Shown here piece by piece: positions 1-9,700 of a DNA stretch of 64,000 nt (positions are counted from its first letter, which is position 1; each line of letters opens with the position of its first letter). The notes below the pieces were generated by a model. That model was not told the origin of the DNA. It worked only from the letters and a program-made list of their open reading frames with translations, and did no database searches. Location of the stretch: the NCBI RefSeq assembly GCF_040545875.1, contig NZ_JBEPMR010000015.1, one strand, 5' to 3'. This stretch comes from Faecalicatena_A orotica. Lineage in GTDB: Bacteria > Bacillota > Clostridia > Lachnospirales > Lachnospiraceae. The position numbers and the translations under genes were made by a program.

Positions 1-148
1 GTACGATATAATCATTGAGAATATTGCTTTTCTCTGTAAATGCCCGATAAACAAGTTTCGCATCTACACCAAGCTTCGCGGCAACATTTTCAATACAAAA
101 TATGGAAAATTCCAGTTCTCTGGAATTTTTGATTGTTTCCTCAGGCAT
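1..148 (-). CDS. DUF3791-family protein, N-terminal part (runs off the window)
   Basis: Reading the minus strand from ATG at 148-146 gives 49 residues that run off the left edge. They begin MPEETIKNSRELEF and continue with FCIENVAAKLG and YRAFTEK. This pattern (short protein, F-x-x-x-C-I-E-N near the start, then a predicted helix before an expected YIVPxYxxLHTQ segment) matches my memory of DUF3791 proteins, which are about 70-80 residues long, common in Lachnospiraceae and of unknown function. A weak AAAGGG lies just upstream. A 21-codon open frame starting MMMKELGAEG lies ahead of it on the same strand (about 230-165) and ends in TAG before this start; it may be only leader. The truncation is due to the window edge. 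Confidence 0.6.
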   Translation of the reverse strand, partial: MPEETIKNSRELEFSIFCIENVAAKLGVDAKLVYRAFTEKSNILNDYIV

Positions 149-328
149 ATTCGTTAGCCCTTTACTACATTTTAGTCGAAACACTCGAAAAATTTCTTGG
201 CCTTCTGCCCCTAATTCTTTCATCATCATACTACAGAAATGTATTTTGAAGAATCAAAAATGCAAAAAAGATTTGTAGTGTCTTTTTTTCCAAATAATAG
301 TATAATAAAAAATAGGTTTAATCTAGAT

Positions 329-471
329 ACTGTTCAGACCGTGCCGTGCACTTTGCTGCACGGCATCGGAGCCAAAAAAGTGATGATTTCGGGGCATCTG
401 CCCCTCGCCGAAGGCGACTTTCAATGGGCAGATGCCGTTACTGTGCGCGCCCACAGGGTGTGCACAGTAAC
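329..471. repeat. Structured repeat with three consecutive hairpins, copy 1
   Basis: Three strong inverted repeats follow one another. Hairpin 1 pairs 341-350 with 357-366. Hairpin 2 pairs 393-403 with 426-436 (11 bp, perfect). Hairpin 3 pairs 437-446 with 462-471 (GTTACTGTGC/GCACAGTAAC). The left end reads ACTGTTCAG. The same order of elements occurs at 31249-31383 with different stem sequences. A 78-codon open frame crosses the element but has no ribosome site and is not called. No transposase is adjacent. Together with the DUF3791 gene, this accounts for the stretch 149-535; nothing else was recognised there. Confidence 0.75.
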
Positions 472-535
472 TTAATTTGTAGTGACCGGAGAAGTAACAG
501 GTTGGAACTATTGTAAGTAAGGAGAATTTGTAATA

Positions 536-3424
536 ATGGATGCAGTGTTAAAAAGCGAGGTAGAGGAATTTGCCAGTAAGATATTGAGAAGTTATTTTTG
601 CGATTCAGAGGTAGATTTCCTGATTTCTACTTTTGCACCGGAGATTGTATGGATGGGCGGCGGGGAAAAGCAGAGAGCCGAAGGGAGAGAAGCCGTTGCG
701 TCTGCATTCAGAAGAGAAAAGGAAGACCTTATCCCGTGTAATATGAGTGAGGAGAGGTATGTCACTTTGGAGCTGGGAGAAGGCCTGTACCTCTGTGAGG
801 GAGACAGCTGGATCGAGGCAAAACCGGAAACGAAAATGGTTATGAATGTCCACCAGCGTGTAACCTTCATATTCAGGAGAAAGGGAGATAGTTTTGAGTC
901 TGTACATATTCATAACTCAATAGACTTCTCTGCAATACAGGATGACGAACTGTTTCCGATCGAGTCGGCAAAAGAGAGCTATGAGAAACTTCAGGATATG
1001 CTCGTGCTAAAGGAGGCGGAAGCTGACAGGCAGGCGAGATTCCTCCAACAGCTTTATGATACTGTTCCCTGTGGGATTCTGCAGTTTACGACGGAACAGC
1101 CGTACGAGATCCTGAGTCTGAATAGAATGGTGTGGGAATTTTATGGGTTTGAGTCGGAAGAGGATTACAGATCAAAGATACAGTCTCCTGTCCAGCTTGT
1201 CCTGAAAAATGATAAGGATAATATCATTGGTATGATTGAAGGTCTCAAGACCGGCGGACCAGCTGTCAACTATACGCGCCAGAGCAGGAAAACAGACGGG
1301 ACCAGTGTCTGGATCAGCGTGATTATGCACCGTATTGTCAATGTAGACGGAATTGAGGTTATACAGGCCATATTTACGGATATTACAGAAATGACTACGC
1401 TGGTGATGGCACAGGAAAGAGAGAGGATGATTGAGAATCATTTTCTGAGGGCGGCAACTTGTACTGCCTACCCGCTGATTATGAGCCTGAACCTGACACA
1501 GGGTAAATTTAACTGTTTTATCGAGGAACAGAAAGGAGTCATCGATGACAACAGCGGTAATTATGATGAATTAATGGTTCACTCGGTTGAATTGGTGAAT
1601 CCGGCATTCAGAGATGAATACAGACATGAATTTTCCAGGGAAAACCTGCTCAGGAGATATGCAGAAGGAAAAAAGGAGAATTACATAGAACTTCAGATGA
1701 TGGGATATGATGGGAAGGAGCACTGGCTGTCCCTTCATGTAATCTTTGTTGTCAACCCGTTCAGCACGGATATACTGGCAATCCAGCTGGTGAAAGTGCT
1801 TGATGACCAGCGTTCGGAAAAGCTTAGACAGGAGCAGCTGCTGCGTGATGCGCTGTCTTCAGCCATGGCCGCCAATCATGCAAAGTCGGATTTCCTTTCC
1901 AGAATGAGCCATGACATCAGGACGCCAATGAATGCAATCATCGGAATGTGTACGATTGGTCAGCTGAAGATCAATGATCCGGTCCGTGTCATGGATTGTT
2001 TTAAGAAGATTGACGACTCATCCAGATACCTGCTCTCTCTGATCAATGATATTCTGGATATGTCAAAGATAGAAAATGGGAAGATAGAAATTGTAAAAGA
2101 GAAGTTTGAGTTTGCCGGATTTTTTGAAAATTTAATTTCCATAATTTATCCTCAGGCGGTAGATAAAGGAATTACGTTTGAGATGTATCATAAGGAGCCA
2201 ATCTTGAAATATTATTTAGGTGACGCTCTTAGAATCAAGCAGATTCTTATGAATTTATTGTCTAATGCATTGAAGTTTACCGGATGCGGCGGAACAATCC
2301 AGCTGGAAGTATATGAAAAGAAGAGAACACGGGAATCCGCATATATGTGTTTTGTGGTTCGTGATACCGGAGTGGGGATGTCAGAAGAATTCATGAAGCG
2401 CATCTACGAGCCGTTTGAGCAGGAGTCCAAGGAGGCGGCGAGGAATAATGTGGGAAGCGGTCTGGGACTCTCTATTGTTTACAACATGGTACAACTGATG
2501 AATGGCCATATTGAAGTCAAAAGTGAAAAGAACAAGGGAACGGAATTTACTGTCACGATTCCTCTGGGCATTGCAAAGGAACTGCAGGAGGAAGATTTTG
2601 ATGCAGACAGCAGTGACCTGATGCAGGGAACAAGGGTCCTGATTGTAGATGATGACCAGATTGTAGGTGAGCAGGCAGTACTTATTCTGTCAGAGATCGG
2701 CGGAGATCCGGTCTGGGCCGCATCAGGAATGGAAGCTGTGTCATATGTACAGGAGTCTGCTGATGCAGGAAAACCGTTTGAGATTGCCATGATCGACTGG
2801 AAGATGCCGGACATGAACGGGATTGAGACAACCAGGAGAATCCGGCAGATCGTTGGCAGAGATACAACGATTATCATCATATCTGCGTATGACTGGAGTA
2901 CAATAGAAGAAGAGGCAGTGGCTGCCGGTGCAGATTATTTTATTTCGAAACCGCTGTTTAAGTCCAATATCGAAAGGGCACTGGCAGAGATCGATAAAAA
3001 TCATGAAAAAATCAAGGCTCTGGATTCCATAAAACCAGATTGTTTTTCCGGACAGAGGGTACTTCTTGTTGAAGATAATATACTGAACCGGGAGATTGCA
3101 AAATCTCTGCTGGAAATTAACCATATCGAGGTGGACACGGCAGAAAATGGCGCTGAGGCGGTAGAGCGGTTCAGAGAGTCCGGGAAAGGATTCTATTTTG
3201 CCGTACTCATGGATATCCGTATGCCTGTCATGGATGGCTTAGAGGCGACGAGGCAGATACGAAAGGAACCAAGGGAGGAGGCCAAAACAATCCCGATTCT
3301 TGCGATGACTGCAAATGCATTTGAGGAAGATAAGAGGATGGCATATGAGGCAGGCGTGAATGGATATCTGGCAAAACCGCTGGATATTCAGGTTATGTTA
3401 GATGAGCTTAAGCTATATTTGTAA
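536..3424 (+). CDS. Soluble hybrid sensor histidine kinase with NTF2-like and PAS input and two receiver domains
   Basis: A 962-residue two-component hybrid kinase. In order: an NTF2/SnoaL-like fold (about 5-130), a linker helix, a PAS domain (about 165-290, ending QAIFTDITEM), a second PAS-like segment (about 305-430), a HisKA dimerisation domain with the H-box SRMSHDIRTPMNA (phospho-accepting H459), an HATPase_c domain (N-box LLSNALKFT, G-boxes DTGVGMS and GSGLGLS), a receiver domain with acceptor D754 (MIDWKMPDMNG) and a second receiver with D893 (MDIRMPVMDG). No signal peptide or membrane segment is visible, so it probably senses a cytoplasmic cue. GGAG about 12 bases upstream supports this start. 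No separate response regulator or Hpt protein is nearby, so its output partner is unknown. It appears to be monocistronic. Confidence 0.9.
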   Translation: MDAVLKSEVEEFASKILRSYFCDSEVDFLISTFAPEIVWMGGGEKQRAEGREAVASAFRREKEDLIPCNMSEERYVTLELGEGLYLCEGDSWIEAKPETKMVMNVHQRVTFIFRRKGDSFESVHIHNSIDFSAIQDDELFPIESAKESYEKLQDMLVLKEAEADRQARFLQQLYDTVPCGILQFTTEQPYEILSLNRMVWEFYGFESEEDYRSKIQSPVQLVLKNDKDNIIGMIEGLKTGGPAVNYTRQSRKTDGTSVWISVIMHRIVNVDGIEVIQAIFTDITEMTTLVMAQERERMIENHFLRAATCTAYPLIMSLNLTQGKFNCFIEEQKGVIDDNSGNYDELMVHSVELVNPAFRDEYRHEFSRENLLRRYAEGKKENYIELQMMGYDGKEHWLSLHVIFVVNPFSTDILAIQLVKVLDDQRSEKLRQEQLLRDALSSAMAANHAKSDFLSRMSHDIRTPMNAIIGMCTIGQLKINDPVRVMDCFKKIDDSSRYLLSLINDILDMSKIENGKIEIVKEKFEFAGFFENLISIIYPQAVDKGITFEMYHKEPILKYYLGDALRIKQILMNLLSNALKFTGCGGTIQLEVYEKKRTRESAYMCFVVRDTGVGMSEEFMKRIYEPFEQESKEAARNNVGSGLGLSIVYNMVQLMNGHIEVKSEKNKGTEFTVTIPLGIAKELQEEDFDADSSDLMQGTRVLIVDDDQIVGEQAVLILSEIGGDPVWAASGMEAVSYVQESADAGKPFEIAMIDWKMPDMNGIETTRRIRQIVGRDTTIIIISAYDWSTIEEEAVAAGADYFISKPLFKSNIERALAEIDKNHEKIKALDSIKPDCFSGQRVLLVEDNILNREIAKSLLEINHIEVDTAENGAEAVERFRESGKGFYFAVLMDIRMPVMDGLEATRQIRKEPREEAKTIPILAMTANAFEEDKRMAYEAGVNGYLAKPLDIQVMLDELKLYL

Positions 3425-3501
3425 TAAAAAGATTTGAATAGGTATCCTCTGCCGGTAAGAATGCCGGTTAGAGGATATCTGACAGATGGCGGGAGGTAAC
3501 A

Positions 3502-4923
3502 ATGAAGTTAAAATGTATTTTATTTAGTCTTATGGTGTCTGTCCTGCTGGCATCAGCGCCGGTTCAGGTATGGGCTGAGGATGCGGATAATCAGGAAAAG
3601 ACAGAAGAAGAACTTGCCGCGGCAGAAGAAAAAGAGAAGACGGATTCCTATGCCAGGGAGATCGATACGAATGCATTGGAGAACTGGCCGTCCGGTCCGC
3701 AGGTTTATGCGGATTCGGCGGTTGTCATGGACATGGAAAGCGGTGCGGTCCTGTATGCAAAGCAGGCCGATAAACAGCATTATCCCGCCAGTATTACCAA
3801 GCTGATGACAACGCTTGTTGCTTTGGAGAATGCGGAACTGACGGATAAGGTAAGATTTACAGAGGACAGCATTTCCTTTCTGCAGTGGGATGATGCACAG
3901 ATCGGGATGAAGGCCGGCGAAGAAATAAGTCTGGAAGATGCACTTCATGGCGTCCTGCTGGCCTCTGCAAATGAGGTTTCCCACGCAGTCGCGGAGAGTG
4001 TGGGAGCCGACCGGCTGGGCGGCGATTATGAGACTTTTATCCAGAAGATGAATACGAGGGCAGAAGAACTGGGATGCACAAATTCACACTGGGTGAATCC
4101 AAACGGGCTTCATGATGATAACCACTATACATCGGCCCATGATATGGCCCTGATCGCATCTGCCGTGTATCAGCAGGATGAGTTTAAGAAAATTATGGGA
4201 ACGCTGGAGTATAAAATAGGCGCCACAAACCTGACGAAGGAAGAGAGGGTATTCCAACAGAACCACAAAATGCTCTGGCCGGAAAACTATTATTACTATG
4301 AGTACTGCAAGGGTGGTAAAACAGGATATACTGATCAGGCTAAAACGACGCTGGTCACCATGGCTGACAACGGAGATATGCGTCTGGCTGCAGTTGTTCT
4401 CTATGACTACGGAGTGGATGCCTATACAGACACAAGGGCAATGTTCGACTATGTTTTCCAGAATTTCCACAAGGTTCCTGTAGCCGGGGCCGAAGATGCG
4501 GAAGAGATATCCTCTTTTGATGATAAGGATGCATACGTGGTTCTGCCTGAAGATGTTGCGTACACAGATCTGGATAAAGAAATCGTCCTTACAAAGCAGG
4601 GAATCCGTTCTGGAAAAATCATATACACGTATAAAGGTGATAACGTAGGCAGCGCCGCCGTGACCCTTACAGAAGAAGGGTACCAGAAGCTCTCAGGAGG
4701 AAGTGCTGCCCAGAGCGACAGCAAGAAGATTGAGAATGAAGGCAGTACGCCGGACCAGTCGGCGCAGGCAGACAGGGACAAGGCAAAGGAACAGGAGAAT
4801 GCGGAAAAGGACAGCCGGAATCTGAAGCTTGTCATCGCTGTTTCAGCCGCAGTTGTTTTCGTTGTCATCATTATCATCGCGATACTGGAAGCAAAGCGGA
4901 AAAGAAAACGCAGGAAAAAATAA
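3502..4923 (+). CDS. D-alanyl-D-alanine carboxypeptidase, DacF/PBP5 type, membrane anchored
   Basis: A 473-residue serine peptidase of family S11 that removes the terminal D-Ala of peptidoglycan stem peptides at the outer face of the membrane. A signal peptide covers about 1-25 (cut near VWA-ED). The three penicillin-binding motifs are S97-I-T-K100, S155-A-N157 (SAN in place of the usual SGN) and K273-T-G275. The region after about 340 matches the C-terminal beta domain of PBP5-type enzymes. A low-complexity charged linker follows, then a C-terminal membrane helix (about 442-465) and a strongly basic tail, so the protein is held by a true membrane segment and not by an amphipathic helix. GGGAGG seven bases upstream fixes the start. 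It stands alone between the hybrid kinase and a bidirectional terminator. Confidence 0.9.
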   Translation: MKLKCILFSLMVSVLLASAPVQVWAEDADNQEKTEEELAAAEEKEKTDSYAREIDTNALENWPSGPQVYADSAVVMDMESGAVLYAKQADKQHYPASITKLMTTLVALENAELTDKVRFTEDSISFLQWDDAQIGMKAGEEISLEDALHGVLLASANEVSHAVAESVGADRLGGDYETFIQKMNTRAEELGCTNSHWVNPNGLHDDNHYTSAHDMALIASAVYQQDEFKKIMGTLEYKIGATNLTKEERVFQQNHKMLWPENYYYYEYCKGGKTGYTDQAKTTLVTMADNGDMRLAAVVLYDYGVDAYTDTRAMFDYVFQNFHKVPVAGAEDAEEISSFDDKDAYVVLPEDVAYTDLDKEIVLTKQGIRSGKIIYTYKGDNVGSAAVTLTEEGYQKLSGGSAAQSDSKKIENEGSTPDQSAQADRDKAKEQENAEKDSRNLKLVIAVSAAVVFVVIIIIAILEAKRKRKRRKK

Positions 4924-4943
4924 AAGACCATAAAATGAGAGAC

Positions 4944-4998
4944 GGCCCTCCCCCTGTATCTAAGTTATTCGGATACAGGGGAAGGGCTTTCGTTTTTT
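4944..4998. terminator. Bidirectional intrinsic terminator
   Basis: About 17-bp arms (4944-4960 with 4972-4988, one unpaired base) enclose a loop and are followed by a T-rich run at 4989-4998 on the plus strand; A-rich sequence on the other side can serve the minus strand. It separates the convergent carboxypeptidase and SARP-type regulator genes. Confidence 0.8.
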
Positions 4999-5009
4999 AA
5001 TAACCACAT

Positions 5010-6200
5010 TTATTCAATTGGTTTTTCCTCGATATTTAGATAAATGTCAGGATCAGGATTGATTTCCTCGAATGCTTTGATAATCCGGTCTGTTACGGTG
5101 TTGATATTGATATCCTCAGAGACATTGAGCAGCACGGAATACTGGTTCAGTGATGCACGAGTAAAGACATCATTCTTTCTCAGTCCGTTGGCAAGCAGAT
5201 CGTAAAGCAGATTCATAATCCTCTTCATCTTAACTGAATCCGGCAGTGTATCGTTCTTGGGAAGCAGAGAAAACAAGAGCAGATAATATTTTCCCTGTGA
5301 ACGTCTCACAGATCTCAGATTGAGCTGGTAAATATTCTTAAAAATGTCAAAGTTACAGTAGAAGGTCTTGTCCGTATCCTTCTCCACACCGAGCGTGGTC
5401 TCCAGTTCATCCATCTTCAGCTCTATATTTGGCATGCGGAGCAGGATGTCCTGATAGATATCACGCAGCGAAGTGCTGATATCGAGGCCATATTTTGAGG
5501 AGAAGAAATCCACTGTGGACTGGTAATATTCCAGCGCAGTCTTAACTGTATTCATTCCCATATATGCAAGCAGCTTATAGCGGTAGAAACGCTCTTCTTC
5601 CGGATAGAGGATGATGGACTGGTCGCATAGTGAAATTAGTTCGTCATATCTGGACTTGGCGTACAGATATTCACACATATTCAGGGTACAGTTAACATAC
5701 ATGTTGCGATAATATGTTGCACGGTACTGGACCCATTCAACAGAGGCATGGTTAGACAGAAAATCTCCGGTATACAGGCGCTGCATACGGTAATAATACC
5801 GGTACTGCCTTTCGGAGTCCGGTTCCTGCCGGGCCAGGTTATAATAATTTTCAAAATCGGTAATATCAATCTTGCAGTACAGGTCTGGGTTCCAGTAATA
5901 GGCATCCTGGGTAAACTTGATATAGTCGATATCCTGTTCCGGATAAAGCCTCTCGAGTTCTTTCCTCGCCCTGTATACAAGGTTGCGGAGAGCACCTACA
6001 GGGATCTTGTCTTTGACATCAGGCCATAGCATTGACATCAAAACATCCTTTGGCACTTTTGTATCCTGATTGGCAACCAGATAAGAGATCAGAAGAGTAA
6101 GCTGGGTACTGTTGTGCTCACTTGGCGCATATTCATAAAACGGACTGGAAATAGAAAACTCATTAAAAAAGTGGATATGAAGGTCTGGTTTTCGTCTCAT
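5010..6200 (-). CDS. SARP/BTAD-type transcriptional regulator with C-terminal GGDEF-like fold
   Basis: A 396-residue protein. Residues 1-100 look like an OmpR-type winged helix of the SARP/AfsR kind (QLTLLISYLVAN, then a WPD motif, then ALRNLVYRARKEL as recognition region). Residues about 100-275 form helical BTAD/TPR-like repeats (YRYYYRMQRLYTGDFLS, ALEYYQSTVDFFSSKYG). The C-terminal part (about 285-390) has a strand-helix pattern like a degenerate diguanylate cyclase domain: YYLLLFSLLP, then LLANGLRKNDVFTRASLNQYSVLL in place of the GGDEF strand pair, with no catalytic signature. That last assignment is my inference. AAGGAG stands correctly before the ATG. No target gene is evident; the divergent neighbour is the ileS leader. 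Confidence 0.75.
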   Translation of the reverse strand: MRRKPDLHIHFFNEFSISSPFYEYAPSEHNSTQLTLLISYLVANQDTKVPKDVLMSMLWPDVKDKIPVGALRNLVYRARKELERLYPEQDIDYIKFTQDAYYWNPDLYCKIDITDFENYYNLARQEPDSERQYRYYYRMQRLYTGDFLSNHASVEWVQYRATYYRNMYVNCTLNMCEYLYAKSRYDELISLCDQSIILYPEEERFYRYKLLAYMGMNTVKTALEYYQSTVDFFSSKYGLDISTSLRDIYQDILLRMPNIELKMDELETTLGVEKDTDKTFYCNFDIFKNIYQLNLRSVRRSQGKYYLLLFSLLPKNDTLPDSVKMKRIMNLLYDLLANGLRKNDVFTRASLNQYSVLLNVSEDININTVTDRIIKAFEEINPDPDIYLNIEEKPIE

Positions 6201-6356
6201 TTGTCTATTCTCCTTGTTTTTTTCGAATTTATAACATTGTTATAGTAGGATTTAATAATTATTATATCACTTATAGTGCAAACTTTCTACAAATAGATTC
6301 CACCAATATACCAAAGAATGGAATTTTGCCGAAATTTTTAAATTCCGGTGAATCCC

Positions 6357-6385
6357 TTGACTATTTAAGAGTTTCTTTTTATAAT
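6357..6385 (+). promoter_or_regulatory. Promoter of the ileS transcript
   Basis: TTGACT at 6357-6362 and TATAAT at 6380-6385 are separated by exactly 17 bases. Transcription would begin near 6392, immediately before the T-box leader. Confidence 0.85.
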
Positions 6386-6391
6386 AAACTC

Positions 6392-6684
6392 TGTGCAGAC
6401 TTAAATGGAAAAAACGATGACGAAGACAGTAGGTCATATCCGAAAGTCCCAGCGAGCCGGAGATGGTGGGAGTCCGGTACCTGTAAGATATTTCTGAACA
6501 TCACTTCCGAGTTGCAGACCTTGAAACGCTAAGAAGTAGGGGCTGACGGTGTTCCTCCGTTATTGGAACGCATATGCAGGATTTAAAGAAGCCTACTATG
6601 GGCTTTGATATCTGAGTATGTTGTAACAGGTGGTTAACGTAAGCTTCAGCTTTCGTCCTATTACAGGGCGGAAGCTTTTCTTTT
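6392..6684 (+). promoter_or_regulatory. T-box leader (tRNA-Ile sensing) of ileS
   Basis: A tRNA-responsive riboswitch that reads the charging state of tRNA-Ile and controls read-through. Seen: a stem I distal part with AGCGAGCCGG...GGTGGGAGTCCGG (6451-6478), a probable specifier codon ATC at 6500-6502 in GAACATCACTT, the T-box GGTGGTTAACG at about 6629-6639 (TGGT pairs with the tRNA acceptor end), and an overlapping terminator whose arms AGCTTTCGTCCT and AGGGCGGAAGCT (with G-U pairs) lead into a T-run at 6677-6685. The ATC codon agrees with the isoleucyl-tRNA synthetase gene behind it. An open frame of 68 codons through this RNA is not a gene. Confidence 0.9.
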
Positions 6685-6718
6685 TACCAAAAAACACAAT
6701 CAGAAAGGAAGAAGAGTT

Positions 6719-9700
6719 ATGTACAAGAAAGTTACCACGGACATGAACTTTGTGGAACGTGAAAAAGAAGTTGAGAAGTTCTGGGAAGAAAATGATATTT
6801 TCCAAAAGAGTATGGATGAGAGGGAGGGCGCTCCGAAATATACCTTCTATGACGGTCCTCCGACAGCAAACGGAAAGCCGCATATCGGGCATGTCCTGAC
6901 ACGTGTCATCAAGGATATGATTCCGAGATACCGTACAATGAAGGGATATATGGTACCCCGCAAGGCTGGTTGGGACACACACGGACTTCCGGTTGAGCTT
7001 GAAGTTGAGAAGCTGCTCGGGCTGGACGGAAAGGACCAGATCGAAGAATACGGTCTGGAGCCATTCATTGATAAATGTAAGGAAAGTGTATGGAAATACA
7101 AAGGGATGTGGGAGGATTTCTCCGGCACAGTCGGATTCTGGGCCGATATGGAACACCCGTATGTCACTTATGACAATAACTTTATCGAGTCTGAGTGGTG
7201 GGCTTTGAAGCAGATCTGGGACAAAGGGCTGCTCTACAAAGGCTTTAAGATTGTGCCTTACTGCCCGCGCTGCGGAACCCCGCTTTCTGCACAGGAAGTG
7301 GCGCAGGGGTACAAGGATGTAAAGGAACGCTCTGCTATCGCAAGATTTAAGGTAAAAGACGAAGATGCCTATATCCTTGCATGGACCACAACACCGTGGA
7401 CACTGCCTTCCAATCTGGCACTCTGTGTGAACCCGGTTGAGGATTATGTGAAAGTAAAGGCGCGTGACGGCTTTGTTTATTATATGGCTGAGGCGCTTCT
7501 GGACAAGGTGCTCGGAAAGCTTGCATCAGAGGCTGAGCCGGCTTATGAGATTCTTGAGAGATACAAGGGAACCGATCTGGAATACAAGGAATATGAGCCT
7601 CTGTTCCAGTGTGCGGCCGACAGCGCGGCAAAGCAGAATAAGAAAGCATTTTATGTGACATGTGATACCTACGTTACACTGACAGACGGTACCGGAGTCG
7701 TACACATCGCCCCTGCATTTGGTGAAGACGATGCCAATGTAGGAAGAAAATATGGGCTGCCTTTTGTACAGCTCGTTGATGAGAAGGGCAACATGGCTGA
7801 AACCACACCGTTTGCCGGCGTGTTTGTGAAAAAGGCAGATCCTTTGGTACTCAAAAACCTCGAGGAGAGAAACCTTCTGTTTGATGCGCCAAAATTCGAA
7901 CACAGTTATCCTCACTGCTGGAGATGCGATACTCCGCTTATTTATTATGCGAGAGAATCCTGGTTTATCAAGATGACAGATGTAAAAGAGGACTTGATTG
8001 CCAATAACAATACAATCAACTGGATTCCTGAGAGCATCGGGAAGGGACGTTTCGGCGACTGGCTGGAAAATGTCCAGGACTGGGGAATCAGCCGTAACCG
8101 TTACTGGGGAACGCCGCTGAATATCTGGGAGTGTGAGTGCGGACACCAGCATTCAATCGGAAGTATTGAGGAACTGAAGTCCATGTCAGACAACTGCCCG
8201 GATGATATCGAGCTGCACCGCCCGTATATCGACGATGTAACTGTAAAGTGCCCGGTCTGCGGAAAAGAGATGCACCGTGTGCCGGAAGTTATTGACTGCT
8301 GGTTTGACAGTGGGTCCATGCCGTTTGCACAGCATCACTATCCATTTGAAAATAAAGAACTTTTTGAACAGCAGTTCCCGGCGGATTTTATTTCAGAGGC
8401 TGTGGACCAGACAAGAGGATGGTTCTATTCCCTTCTGGCCATTTCGACCCTGCTGTTTAACAAGGCACCTTATAAAAATGTTATCGTTCTTGGGCATGTT
8501 CAGGATGAGAACGGGCAGAAGATGAGCAAATCAAAAGGAAATGCAGTCGACCCGTTTGATGCCCTGAATCAGTTCGGAGCAGATGCAATCCGCTGGTATT
8601 TCTATGTAAACAGTGCTCCGTGGCTTCCGAACCGTTTCCACGGCAAGGCAGTAACAGAAGGACAGAGGAAGTTCATGGGTACCCTGTGGAACACCTATGC
8701 GTTCTTTGTTCTGTATGCGAACATTGATGAGTTCGATGCGACAAAATACAGCCTGGATTACGAGAAACTTTCTGTAATGGATAAATGGCTTCTGTCCAAA
8801 CTGAATACACTGATTAAGACGGTTGATGATAATCTTGCAAATTACAGGATTCCGGAGAGCGCAAGGGCACTTCAGGATTTTGTGGATGACATGAGCAACT
8901 GGTATGTCAGAAGAAGCCGTGAACGTTTCTGGGCAAAGGGAATGGAGCAGGATAAGATCAATGCCTATATGACTTTATATACTGCATTGGTGACAGTTTG
9001 CAAAGTGGCTGCGCCGATGATTCCGTTTATGACAGAGGAAATTTACCAGAATCTTGTCCGCAGCATTGACAGCGGGGCACCGGAGAGTATTCACCTGTGT
9101 GACTTCCCTGCTGTAAGTGAAGAGTGGATCGATACTGAACTCGAGGCAAATATGGCAAACGTACTGAAGCTTGTGGTTATGGGCCGTGCCTGCCGTAATA
9201 CTGCCAATATCAAGAACCGTCAGCCGATCGGGCAGATGTTCGTGAAAGCAGGATATGTGCTGCCTGAGTTCTATCAGGAGATCGTTGCAGATGAGCTGAA
9301 TGTGAAGAGTGTGAAGTTTACAGAAGATGTAAGAGACTTTACTTCATATAGTTTTAAACCACAGTTAAAGACAGTTGGGCCAAAATATGGTAAGATGTTA
9401 GGTGGAATCAAAAATGCCCTGGACAATCTGGATGGTAATGCAGCCATGGATGAGATCAATGAGACAGGTGCTTTGAAACTGGACGTGAACGGACAGGAGA
9501 TCACGCTGTTCAAAGAAGATCTGCTGATCGATACCGCGCAGATCGAGGGATATGTTTCTGAAAATGATAATGGAATCACGGTTGTACTTGATACGAACCT
9601 GACAGATGAACTGCTTGAAGAAGGCTTTGTAAGAGAAATCATCAGCAAGGTCCAGACGATGAGAAAAGAAGCAGATTTCGAGGTAATGGATAAGATTAAG

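Noticed and set aside
239..475. 78-codon open frame on the plus strand
   Set aside because: It crosses the three-hairpin repeat, lacks a ribosome site and has no protein-like features.
6326..6532. 68-codon open frame before ileS
   Set aside because: It lies in the promoter and T-box leader RNA; the sequence is explained by that structure.
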